Source: Streptococcus anginosus | Lineage (GTDB): Bacteria > Bacillota > Bacilli > Lactobacillales > Streptococcaceae | NCBI RefSeq assembly: GCF_001697145.1 | Contig: NZ_CP012719.1 | Location: 778,501-842,500, forward strand | DNA length: 64,000 nt | Reading direction: 5' to 3' | In this document: one piece after another, positions 56,681 through 64,000 of the stretch | Numbering within the stretch: the stretch's first letter is position 1 | How the letters are laid out: each line of letters begins with the position of its first letter | Notes under the pieces: model-generated | What the model was told of the DNA's origin: nothing | The model's database searches: none | The model's input: only the letters and a program-made list of their open reading frames with translations | Made by a program: the position numbers and the translations under genes

Positions 56681-57424
56681 ATGATTGAATTTAAGGATGT
56701 TACAAAAGTGTACGATGACAAGATAGCGTTGAATCATCTGAATTTAACGCTTCAGAGTGGAGAAATTGTAGGTTTAATTGGACACAATGGTGCGGGAAAA
56801 TCAACAACGATTAAATCATTGGTTAGTGTAATTACTCCAACGCATGGTCAGATTTTTGTGGATGGCAAGGAGTTAGCAGCTAATCGGTTGGAAATCAAGA
56901 AGAAAATCGGTTATGTGGCGGATTCGCCGGATTTATTCTTACGCCTGACAGCAAATGAATTCTGGGAATTGGTTGGAACTTCTTATGATATGAGTCCTTC
57001 AGATTATGAGAAACGTTTAACGGAGCTACTAGAATTATTTGATTTTACAGCTCATCGCTATGAAGTCATTGAATCGTTTTCGCATGGAATGCGGCAAAAA
57101 GTATTTGTCATTGGTGCTCTTTTGTCTGATCCAGATATCTGGGTGTTGGATGAGCCTTTAACTGGTTTGGATCCTCAGGCGGCTTTTGACCTTAAACAAA
57201 TGATGCGAGAGCATGCAGATAAAGGAAATACTGTTTTGTTCTCAACCCATGTTTTAGAAGTGGCAGAGCAATTGTGTGACCGTATTGCCATTCTCAAAAA
57301 GGGAGAATTGTTGTTTTATGGTACGATTGAGGAATTGAAAGGTCAACATCCTGAAAAATCCTTAGAAAGTATTTACCTCAGTTTGGCAGGTCGTAGAGAA
57401 GAGGTGAGTCCTGATGCGTCTTAA
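56681..57424 (+). CDS. ABC transporter ATPase (ABC-2 exporter type)
   Basis: A 247-residue ATPase: Walker A GHNGAGKST, a Q-loop in KKIGYVADSPDLFLRL, a variant signature FSHGMRQK, Walker B IWVLDEPLTGLDP, and His in STHVLEVAE. It pairs with the membrane protein whose gene overlaps its 3' end by 11 bases. SFSHGMRQKV is frequent in exporter ATPases of the YtrB/EcsA kind. The substrate is unknown. TAGGAG precedes the ATG. Confidence 0.88.
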   Translation: MIEFKDVTKVYDDKIALNHLNLTLQSGEIVGLIGHNGAGKSTTIKSLVSVITPTHGQIFVDGKELAANRLEIKKKIGYVADSPDLFLRLTANEFWELVGTSYDMSPSDYEKRLTELLELFDFTAHRYEVIESFSHGMRQKVFVIGALLSDPDIWVLDEPLTGLDPQAAFDLKQMMREHADKGNTVLFSTHVLEVAEQLCDRIAILKKGELLFYGTIEELKGQHPEKSLESIYLSLAGRREEVSPDAS

Positions 57425-59054
57425 AGCGATTCGCTCCCTCATTCATGCAAATATCATTTATACGACACAATCAACTAGGCTTTCTAGTTATCGTAAAAAA
57501 CAGCAAAAAAATCCAAATAAAAAAGGAAATGTTGCTAGAAATCTAGTGATGAACTATCTCTATGCTGGAATTTTGTATGCTTGTATATTTGGTGTACAAG
57601 GGGCTTTTTTACCACTTGCTCAGAATCCAGGGCTGTTTTCGAATTTTGTCAGCGTCTTTTATTTATTCATCTTTGCACAGGGATTTCTTTCCTTTTACAA
57701 TGTTTTTTATGAAAGTAAAGACTTGCAAGCTTACCGACCTTATGCCTTTAGTGAGAGCGAAATTATGGTTGGGAAAGGATTTTCTGTTCTTTTAACTACT
57801 TTAATGGGAGTGTTTCCGATTGTTATTTACTTTATTAGTTTGCAAATGCAATCAGGTCAACCAATCTGGCTTGCAATCCCTATTCTGCTTATTTCGTTAG
57901 GAGTACTGTTTTCGACACTTATTTTCCTTCTTTTGGTTGGTGTTCATTTTATTACGAAAACAACTATTTTTAGGAAATATAAAAAGCTTGCCTCTAATAT
58001 TTTACTGGCTCTTGCTACAATAATGGCTTTTGGTGCGATTTTATTGGTGAATTTGCAAAATAACTCTAACGTTAAAAACGCAATATTGCAAGATCAACCT
58101 GCTTATTTTCCGCCAATGACTATTTTTCATGCTTTCAGTATGCAACCTTTTGCTTTGAATTCGTTGCTTGGAATGGGAACATGGATAGTCGTAGCTGTTA
58201 TATTATTTATAATTGTTAAGCGAAAGGTTTTACCAGAATTTTATGAAGCTGCAATGACCACAACAGCAACGGTCAATAGACAAAAACGAACGAAAATTTT
58301 CAAGATGAATGGACTTAGGAACTTTCCGCAGTTTGTGTTGCGCTATCAATTAAACCTAATCAGTGATGGCTCCGTCTTATTACAAACTCTTTTGATGCCT
58401 AGTGTGTTACCTTATTTTATTTTAATTCCGTTAATGGCTAGTTTTATGCAGTATCGTGAAATGATTTCTCCTTATTTGACAACAAGATTTGCTTTTCCAT
58501 TGATGTTAATAGCAACATTTGTAGCAAGTTTAAATACAGGTGGAGCAAATTTAACAGGAATTGGCATTTCACTTGAACGTGAAAATTATGATTATTTGAA
58601 AGTATTACCTTTTGATATGGCACGTTATCTTAAACTTAAGTTTTGGAATTTATTTGTCATTCAATCCATTTTACCATTCATTTTATTGACAATTTTTTCC
58701 TTTGTTGTCGGCGTGCAACCAGTTGCTATTGTCTTGATGATTATAGCTTGGACATTGACCTGCTTAGCATGGAGTGCATGGGGATATCATCGTGATAAAC
58801 GCCTACAAGTGACCAATTGGTCAAATGTGACGGAATTATTTAATCGTGAAAATAATTCACTAAAGATGATTTTAGGAATTGTTGCTATGATTATTTACAT
58901 AATCATTATTGCAATAAGCGCTTATTTCATTCTTGTATCACCAGATTTAGTGGGCTATTTGTTAGCAGGTACTTTTCTGATTGCTCTTGCAATGATGGCA
59001 TTTTTACTGACAAATTATTATTTGAAAAAAGTTCAAACTGAAGTAGAAAATTAA
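57414..59054 (+). CDS. ABC-2 type membrane permease subunit
   Basis: A 546-residue integral membrane protein with about twelve hydrophobic segments, long enough to form the whole membrane part. A basic region (about 20-45, SYRKKQQKNPNKKGN) precedes the first helix. It is translationally coupled to the ATPase gene (11-base overlap). No export substrate, immunity gene or peptide gene is visible nearby, so the role is open. Confidence 0.85.
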   Translation: MRLKAIRSLIHANIIYTTQSTRLSSYRKKQQKNPNKKGNVARNLVMNYLYAGILYACIFGVQGAFLPLAQNPGLFSNFVSVFYLFIFAQGFLSFYNVFYESKDLQAYRPYAFSESEIMVGKGFSVLLTTLMGVFPIVIYFISLQMQSGQPIWLAIPILLISLGVLFSTLIFLLLVGVHFITKTTIFRKYKKLASNILLALATIMAFGAILLVNLQNNSNVKNAILQDQPAYFPPMTIFHAFSMQPFALNSLLGMGTWIVVAVILFIIVKRKVLPEFYEAAMTTTATVNRQKRTKIFKMNGLRNFPQFVLRYQLNLISDGSVLLQTLLMPSVLPYFILIPLMASFMQYREMISPYLTTRFAFPLMLIATFVASLNTGGANLTGIGISLERENYDYLKVLPFDMARYLKLKFWNLFVIQSILPFILLTIFSFVVGVQPVAIVLMIIAWTLTCLAWSAWGYHRDKRLQVTNWSNVTELFNRENNSLKMILGIVAMIIYIIIIAISAYFILVSPDLVGYLLAGTFLIALAMMAFLLTNYYLKKVQTEVEN

Positions 59055-59166
59055 GCTGAAAATTTTTGAATATTTACTATGTTTTTATTGCTTAGCAAGA
59101 ATATATTGATAAGAGATCTATGTATTTTAGTGTGTGCTTTGAAACATCTATATACTAAATTTATGC

Positions 59167-59172
59167 TATAAT
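59167..59172 (+). promoter_or_regulatory. hemW promoter giving a near-leaderless mRNA
   Basis: TGCTATAAT, hexamer at 59167-59172. The hemW ATG is only eight bases past the hexamer, about where transcription should begin, and there is no Shine-Dalgarno before it. Confidence 0.65.
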
Positions 59173-59179
59173 AAATGCT

Positions 59180-60310
59180 ATGTATACCAAACCAACTTCT
59201 GCCTATGTACACATTCCGTTTTGTACTCAAATTTGTTATTATTGTGATTTCTCTAAGGTCTTTATCAAAAATCAGCCAGTTGACGCCTACTTAGAGCACT
59301 TGCTTCAAGAATATACTTCTTATGATATAAAGCATTTACAGACGCTTTATATCGGTGGTGGGACACCGACAGCTCTTTCAGCGCAGCAGCTGGAGTTTTT
59401 ATTGGCAGAGCTGACGAAAAAGCTGGATTTGTCATTGTTAGAAGAACTGACTATTGAAGCTAATCCAGGAGATTTGGATCCGGATAAGATTGCTGTTTTA
59501 AAAGATTCGGCTGTTAACCGAGTGTCTTTGGGTGTTCAGACTTTTGACGATCGCATGCTCAAGCAAATTGGCCGAAGTCATTTAGAAAAAGATATTTATG
59601 AAAACATCGCCAATCTGAAGTTGGCTGGTTTTGACAATATCTCGATTGATTTGATCTATGCACTACCCAAGCAGACCATGGACAACGTGCGGGAAAATGT
59701 GGCCAAGGCCATTGCACTAGACATCCCTCACATGAGTCTTTATAGCTTAATTCTAGAAAATCACACGGTTTTTATGAACCGGATGCGGCGTGGAAAGCTG
59801 CCTTTACCGAAGGAGGACTTGGAAGCAGAGATGTTTGAGTATATCATTGAGGAGTTGGAAAAAGCTGGGTTTGAACACTATGAGATTTCTAACTTTTCTA
59901 AGCCAGGTTTTGAGAGTCAACACAATCTCATGTACTGGGACAATGCGGAATATTTTGGTATTGGAGCCGGAGCATCTGGCTATGTCAATGGGGTTCGCTA
60001 CAAAAATCATGGTCCGATTCGTCATTATTTAGAGGCGGTCGAAAAAGGTAATGCCCGTGTGAGTGAGGAACACCTTAGCAAGCAAGAGATGATGGAAGAA
60101 GAAATGTTTCTGGGCTTGCGCAAAAAGTCAGGTGTTTCTAAAAAGCGTTTTGAAGAAAAATTTGGTGTTTCTTTTGATCGGCAGTATGGTCAAGTTGTAA
60201 CAGAATTGACTGAGCAAGGACTCTTAGTACCTGACAAAGAAATCGTTCGTATGACTAAAAAGGGTCTATTTTTGGGTGATACGGTCGCAGAGAAATTTAT
60301 ATTGGAGTAA
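59180..60310 (+). CDS. hemW: HemW-type radical SAM protein
   Basis: A 376-residue radical SAM protein. The 4Fe-4S motif CTQICYYC gives Cys15, Cys19 and Cys22, followed by YIGGGTPTALS (SAM binding) and SLGVQTFDD. HNLMYWDN is the block that sets HemW apart from oxygen-independent coproporphyrinogen oxidase. HemW is a heme chaperone in other bacteria; streptococci of this kind lack heme synthesis, so the partner is unclear. The cluster Cys positions leave no room for a later start. It leads a five-gene run up to the CPBP gene at 62469. Confidence 0.93.
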   Translation: MYTKPTSAYVHIPFCTQICYYCDFSKVFIKNQPVDAYLEHLLQEYTSYDIKHLQTLYIGGGTPTALSAQQLEFLLAELTKKLDLSLLEELTIEANPGDLDPDKIAVLKDSAVNRVSLGVQTFDDRMLKQIGRSHLEKDIYENIANLKLAGFDNISIDLIYALPKQTMDNVRENVAKAIALDIPHMSLYSLILENHTVFMNRMRRGKLPLPKEDLEAEMFEYIIEELEKAGFEHYEISNFSKPGFESQHNLMYWDNAEYFGIGAGASGYVNGVRYKNHGPIRHYLEAVEKGNARVSEEHLSKQEMMEEEMFLGLRKKSGVSKKRFEEKFGVSFDRQYGQVVTELTEQGLLVPDKEIVRMTKKGLFLGDTVAEKFILE

Positions 60311-60313
60311 ATT

Positions 60314-61045
60314 ATGGGTTTAACTTATCAAATGAAAATGAAAATTCCGTTTGACATGGCGGATATGAATGGTCATATCAAGTTGCCTGATGTCATTTTG
60401 CTGTCCTTACAGGTATCAGGTTTGCAGTCCATTGATTTGGGGATTAGTGACAAGGATATGCTGGAGAAATACAATCTGGTCTGGATTATTACTGACTATG
60501 ATATCGATGTGGTACGGCTGCCTAAATTTGGTGAAGAAATGACGATTGAAACAGAAGCGCTTTCCTATAATCGTCTCTTTTGTTATCGTCGTTTTACCGT
60601 TTTTGATGAAAATGATGTTGCCGTGATTGAAATGATGGCTACCTTTGTTCTTATGGACAGAGACAGTCGAAAAGTGCATGCTGTAGAGCCAAAGATTGTC
60701 GCACCTTATGAAGCAGAATTTTCTAAAAAGTTGATTCGTGGTCCAAAATATCCAGAACTGAAAGATTCGACCAGTAAAGATTATCATGTTCGGTTTTATG
60801 ATTTAGACATGAATGGTCATGTCAACAACAGCAAGTATTTGGACTGGATTTTTGAAGTTATGGGAGCTGATTTTCTCATGAAACACGTTCCCAAAAAAGT
60901 TCACCTCAAGTATGTTAAGGAAGTACGACCTGGCGGACAGATTACCTCTAGTTATGATTTGAATGGATTAGAGAGCAATCATCAGATTTCCAGCGATGGT
61001 GATACCAATGCACAAGCTATGGTAACTTGGCAAGAAATTTCATAA
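60314..61045 (+). CDS. Acyl-ACP thioesterase
   Basis: A 243-residue double hot-dog protein of the FAT family, which releases fatty acids from acyl carrier protein. It shows [13 protein letters not shown] in the first half and [22 protein letters not shown] in the second, the signature of bacterial acyl-ACP thioesterases. It starts three bases after the hemW stop, so the two are co-transcribed. The ribosome site is GGAG at 60304-60307, inside the hemW end. Confidence 0.9.
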   Translation: MGLTYQMKMKIPFDMADMNGHIKLPDVILLSLQVSGLQSIDLGISDKDMLEKYNLVWIITDYDIDVVRLPKFGEEMTIETEALSYNRLFCYRRFTVFDENDVAVIEMMATFVLMDRDSRKVHAVEPKIVAPYEAEFSKKLIRGPKYPELKDSTSKDYHVRFYDLDMNGHVNNSKYLDWIFEVMGADFLMKHVPKKVHLKYVKEVRPGGQITSSYDLNGLESNHQISSDGDTNAQAMVTWQEIS

Positions 61046-61067
61046 GAGAAACAATAGAAAGAGAAGT

Positions 61068-61841
61068 ATGACCTACAAAGGATATTTAATTGATTTAGAC
61101 GGAACGATTTATAAAGGAAAAGACCGAATCCCAGCGGGAGAAGCTTTTGTCCATGAATTGCAGCGGCGTAATATTCCATATTTATTTGTGACGAACAATA
61201 CAACACGTACTCCTGAGACTGTTCAAACAATGCTAGCAGAACAATTCAATGTTGAAACGCCGATTGAAACGATTTATACAGCGACTTTAGCAACGGTTGA
61301 CTACTTAAATGATAAAAATCTAGGCAAGAAAGTCTATGTTATCGGTGATGTCGGACTTAAGCAAGCCATTGCAGAAGCTGGCTATGTCGAAGATACTGAT
61401 AACCCAGATTATGTAGTTGTTGGATTGGACTGGGAAGTGGACTATGAAAAATTGTCAATTGCTACTTTAGCTATTCAAAAGGGAGCTCATTTCGTAGGAA
61501 CTAATCCGGATCTTAATATTCCAACAGAGCGCGGTCTCATGCCTGGAGCAGGATCGATTATTACTCTCATTGAAGTAGCAACTCGTGTGAAACCTGTTTA
61601 TATCGGGAAGCCAAATGCAATTATCATGGAAAAGGCGGTTGAGCATCTAGGACTACCACGCGAGGAAGTGATAATGGTTGGGGATAATTACCTGACGGAC
61701 ATTCGGGCTGGGATTGACAATGGTATCCCTACGCTTCTGGTGACAACTGGCTTTACGAAACCAGAAGAAGTGCCAGGCTTGCCAATCCAACCAGATTATG
61801 TACTTTCTAGCCTAGCGGAGTGGGATTTTGATGCGCACTAA
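61068..61841 (+). CDS. NagD-type HAD phosphatase
   Basis: A 257-residue HAD-IIA hydrolase. Motif I is [12 protein letters not shown] with the nucleophilic Asp, motif [12 protein letters not shown], motif III a Lys in [11 protein letters not shown], and motif [15 protein letters not shown]. The TIGR01457-like family is common in streptococci; substrates may be sugar phosphates or nucleotides, not determined here. It overlaps the next gene by 11 bases. Confidence 0.9.
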   Translation: MTYKGYLIDLDGTIYKGKDRIPAGEAFVHELQRRNIPYLFVTNNTTRTPETVQTMLAEQFNVETPIETIYTATLATVDYLNDKNLGKKVYVIGDVGLKQAIAEAGYVEDTDNPDYVVVGLDWEVDYEKLSIATLAIQKGAHFVGTNPDLNIPTERGLMPGAGSIITLIEVATRVKPVYIGKPNAIIMEKAVEHLGLPREEVIMVGDNYLTDIRAGIDNGIPTLLVTTGFTKPEEVPGLPIQPDYVLSSLAEWDFDAH

Positions 61842-62469
61842 ACTGACCTTTTGGCTGAGTATGCTCTGCTTTTTAGCAACAGCCATTTTGTTGACCATTT
61901 ATCTGACTTGGCTGTTTTATCCTTTGGAAATTTCTTGGTTGCATTTAGAAAATCAAGTTTACCTCAAATCTGCAACCATTCAGCACAATTTCAATATTTT
62001 GATGAATTACCTAACCAATCCATTTCAGCAAAAGCTCTCCATGCCTGATTTTCGCTCATCAGCAGCAGGTCTGCACCATTTTCAAGTCGTGAAATATCTT
62101 TTTCATCTGGCGCAAGTCGCTTTTCTAGCAACCTTACCAGCGGTTTGTTTGTTTGCAAAAAACATTATAAAAAAAAGATACCTATCTGTCTTTTCCAAAG
62201 CGATTTTAGCTATTATTTGGTTGCCTATTGTAATTGCTGGTGTGGCGCTGGGGATTGGCTTTGATGCGTTTTTTACTCTCTTTCATCATATTTTATTTGT
62301 TGGGGATAATACTTGGTTATTTGACCCTGCTAAAGATCCTGTCATTTGGATATTACCAGAAGAATTTTTCCTCCACGCCTTTCTTTTGTTTTTTGTTCTT
62401 TATGAAGGTTTTGCTGTGGGGCTATACCTGTGGAGTCGAAAAAGCTATTTGAAGAAGGAGGGAAACTGA
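61831..62469 (+). CDS. TIGR01906-type integral membrane protein
   Basis: A 212-residue membrane protein with about four helices (near 10-30, 90-110, 128-150, 180-205). An extracytoplasmic loop holds [20 protein letters not shown], and [24 protein letters not shown] lies before the last helix. This matches the lactobacillal/streptococcal TIGR01906 family of unknown function. The TTG at 61828 and ATG at 61831 are adjacent in frame; I use the ATG. It overlaps nagD and shares TGATG with the next gene. Confidence 0.85.
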   Translation: MRTKLTFWLSMLCFLATAILLTIYLTWLFYPLEISWLHLENQVYLKSATIQHNFNILMNYLTNPFQQKLSMPDFRSSAAGLHHFQVVKYLFHLAQVAFLATLPAVCLFAKNIIKKRYLSVFSKAILAIIWLPIVIAGVALGIGFDAFFTLFHHILFVGDNTWLFDPAKDPVIWILPEEFFLHAFLLFFVLYEGFAVGLYLWSRKSYLKKEGN

Positions 62470-63419
62470 TGCTAGTCAATCAGCAAGTACGAAAAGATGT
62501 TAGTTTATTTTCTGCTTTGTGTCTGCTTTATGTCTTCGTCATGACAATGATTAGCTTGATTTATCAAACGATTGTAACCTTGTTTCAAGCGATTCGTTAT
62601 CCCGGAAACCTTGAGAAAATCCAAAAAGCAACGGAAAGCTTTATGTCACGCGATGGTAGTTATTATCTAATTGCTGTCTGTGCAGGAGTATTTATCTTTT
62701 GGTTGTATCGGGACGGAAAATTATTTAAGTCTGATTTACGAACGCAGAAAAGGGTCATGACTCCCAAAACGTTTGGAATAGTTTTATCATTCTTACTTCT
62801 GGGTCAATTAGGTTTTGTACTCTTTAATCAAATATTCGAAGCAGTATTGAATATCTTCGGATTTAGCTTATTTAGAGCCATTGAATCAGCTTCCGCAGGC
62901 TCAGATAGTGTAACGATGTTTTTGTATGCAGGTTTTTTCGGTCCTGTTTCAGAAGAGTTGATTTTTCGCGGGGCGGGCTTACGAACATTTGAAAAATATG
63001 GAAAAGTCTTTGCGATTCTGATGTCTTCCCTCATATTTGGTTTATTTCATGGGAATATCCCGCAGTTCTTTTTTGCAGCTTTTGTTGGAATTGTCTTCTC
63101 TTATGTGACCTTGGAGTATTCAATTCTCTGGGCAATGGTTTTCCACGTTTTTAATAACTTGGTCATCGGAGATGGTTTAACTTATTTGTATTCGTTTTTG
63201 TCGGACGATATAGGTGGTCTCTTACACTTATTTATCCTGCTAGTCGGTGCAAGTGTTGCAGTAATTTTCCTGTTTAAAAACAAAGTAGACATAAAAATGT
63301 ATGTACAAGAAAATCGTTCATTTCCAGGGACCTATAGGCAAGCTTTTCGTTCTGTTTGGTTCTGGATTTTTGCAATCTTCATGTTTTTAACATCTTTGAC
63401 CTTAATAAGTCATTTGTGA
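62469..63419 (+). CDS. CPBP-family intramembrane protease-like protein
   Basis: A 316-residue protein with about eight helices. Motif 1 is GPVSEELIFRGAGLRTFEKYG, motif 2 FGLFHGNIPQFFFA, and motif 3 FHVFNNLVIGDG, the full set of the CPBP/Abi family. It is closely coupled to the TIGR01906 gene (TGATG, with AAGGAGGG upstream), a pairing that suggests a joint membrane role. It is only distantly similar to the CPBP protein at 52362, so the two are not a recent duplication. Confidence 0.87.
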   Translation: MLVNQQVRKDVSLFSALCLLYVFVMTMISLIYQTIVTLFQAIRYPGNLEKIQKATESFMSRDGSYYLIAVCAGVFIFWLYRDGKLFKSDLRTQKRVMTPKTFGIVLSFLLLGQLGFVLFNQIFEAVLNIFGFSLFRAIESASAGSDSVTMFLYAGFFGPVSEELIFRGAGLRTFEKYGKVFAILMSSLIFGLFHGNIPQFFFAAFVGIVFSYVTLEYSILWAMVFHVFNNLVIGDGLTYLYSFLSDDIGGLLHLFILLVGASVAVIFLFKNKVDIKMYVQENRSFPGTYRQAFRSVWFWIFAIFMFLTSLTLISHL

Positions 63420-63463
63420 AAGAAGATTTTTGAAAGGACTTTCAACTTTCTTTCATTTATGAT

Positions 63464-63469
63464 AAAATA
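63464..63469 (+). promoter_or_regulatory. ndk promoter (extended -10)
   Basis: TGATAAAAT, hexamer at 63464-63469. A weak TTTCAA lies at 63441-63446, 17 bases upstream. Confidence 0.55.
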
Positions 63470-63497
63470 AAGGTAACAAAAGAGGAGCGTGTCAATC

Positions 63498-63920
63498 ATG
63501 GAACAAACATTTTTTATTATAAAACCAGACGGCGTAAAACGTGGCTTGGTTGGAGAAGTACTGAAGCGCGTAGAACAACGTGGTTACAAAATCGAACGTT
63601 TGGAAATGAGAACCAATGTTTCAAATGAGTTAATTGATCAGCATTATGAAGCCCTATTAACGAAAGATTTTTATCCTTCAATCCGTGATTATATGACAAG
63701 CGGGCCTGTGATTATCGGTGTTTTATCGGGAAGCCAAGTGATTTCAGGTTGGCGTCACATGATGGGCGCTACTCGTCCGGAAGAAGCTCTACCGGGAACT
63801 ATTCGCGGAGATTTTGCACAAGCAGCTGAAGCTGGTGAAACGATTCGAAATGTTGTTCATGGTTCAGATTCTGAAGAGTCTGCCAAACGGGAAATTGCGC
63901 TTTGGTTTGGTAATCATTAA
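63498..63920 (+). CDS. ndk: Nucleoside diphosphate kinase
   Basis: Transfers the gamma phosphate between nucleoside tri- and diphosphates through a phospho-histidine. The 140 residues contain [36 protein letters not shown], and [20 protein letters not shown] with the catalytic His121. GAGGAG at 63482-63487 overlaps nearly into a GTG at 63489, so the ATG at 63498 is the better start. A terminator follows the gene. Confidence 0.95.
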   Translation: MEQTFFIIKPDGVKRGLVGEVLKRVEQRGYKIERLEMRTNVSNELIDQHYEALLTKDFYPSIRDYMTSGPVIIGVLSGSQVISGWRHMMGATRPEEALPGTIRGDFAQAAEAGETIRNVVHGSDSEESAKREIALWFGNH

Positions 63921-63940
63921 AACATAGTAGTATAAATTCG

Positions 63941-63980
63941 AGAGAGTACAGATAGCCATTGCTTTTGTTCTCTCTTTTTT
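63941..63980 (+). terminator. ndk terminator
   Basis: AGAGAG (63941-63946) / CTCTCT (63970-63975), with some further pairing, then a T run. Confidence 0.65.
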
Positions 63981-64000
63981 ACTATCCGAATTGTACTGGG

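Overview
The window is chromosomal DNA of a low-G+C Gram-positive coccus, almost certainly a viridans Streptococcus. The evidence is the streptococcal gene neighbourhoods (murB-potABCD, rplU-prp-rpmA, lspA-rluD, thyA-dfrA-clpX-ysxC, uvrB), the extended -10 promoters (TGnTATAAT) in front of most operons, an LPXTG surface protein with a YSIRK-like signal, and protein sequences close to pneumococcal and sanguinis-type homologues. A gluconeogenic set (ppdK, its regulatory protein, a class III fbp) is something I associate with the Sanguinis group, but the species cannot be fixed from this sequence alone.

Layout. 1-5.7 kb: a lipoprotein, then murB and the polyamine importer potABCD. 5.9-12.8 kb: a Ser/Thr-rich membrane protein, then ppdK transcribed away from a CcpN-like regulator, the PPDK regulatory protein and fbp; this set should let the cell run PEP and fructose-1,6-bisphosphate steps backwards under CcpN-type control. 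12.9-16.5 kb: a NifS-type cysteine desulfurase with thiI (tRNA 4-thiouridine), then rplU-prp-rpmA behind an L21 leader RNA. 16.8-23.9 kb: a 2374-residue cell-wall-anchored adhesin built from 18 alternating MucBP-like modules plus one preceding module. 24.0-27.6 kb: a persulfide/sulfane-sulfur set (rhodanese, CoA-disulfide reductase-rhodanese fusion, rhodanese) behind a CsoR/CstR-type operator, a YbaK-type deacylase, a four-copy 41-bp hairpin array, and cstR. 27.7-34.5 kb: a LysR regulator with lspA-rluD, proline synthesis proBAC, and two small genes. 34.6-37.2 kb: an A+T-rich accessory patch with an IS30-family element flanked by perfect 56-bp direct repeats, and a frameshifted MurM/MurN-like gene. 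37.5-42.7 kb: chorismate mutase, a CLC-F fluoride antiporter, thyA, dfrA, a 57-residue membrane protein, clpX, ysxC. 42.8-52.2 kb: a secreted glucosaminidase, a heterodimeric ABC exporter, an ABC-F ATPase behind what looks like a leader-peptide attenuator, and the glutamine-type importer glnQ/glnHP. 52.3-64 kb: a CPBP protein, uvrB, two small proteins, an ABC-2 type transporter, hemW-thioesterase-nagD-TIGR01906-CPBP, and ndk.

The most interesting items are: the ABC-F leader (promoter, strong Shine-Dalgarno, 7-codon peptide, internal terminator, and a 10-nt segment complementary to the terminator loop); the 41-bp array whose palindrome shows compensatory base changes; the 56-bp duplication abutting an IS30-type element; a symmetric divergent ppdK/ccpN control region; and the CstR-type operator in front of the rhodanese genes.
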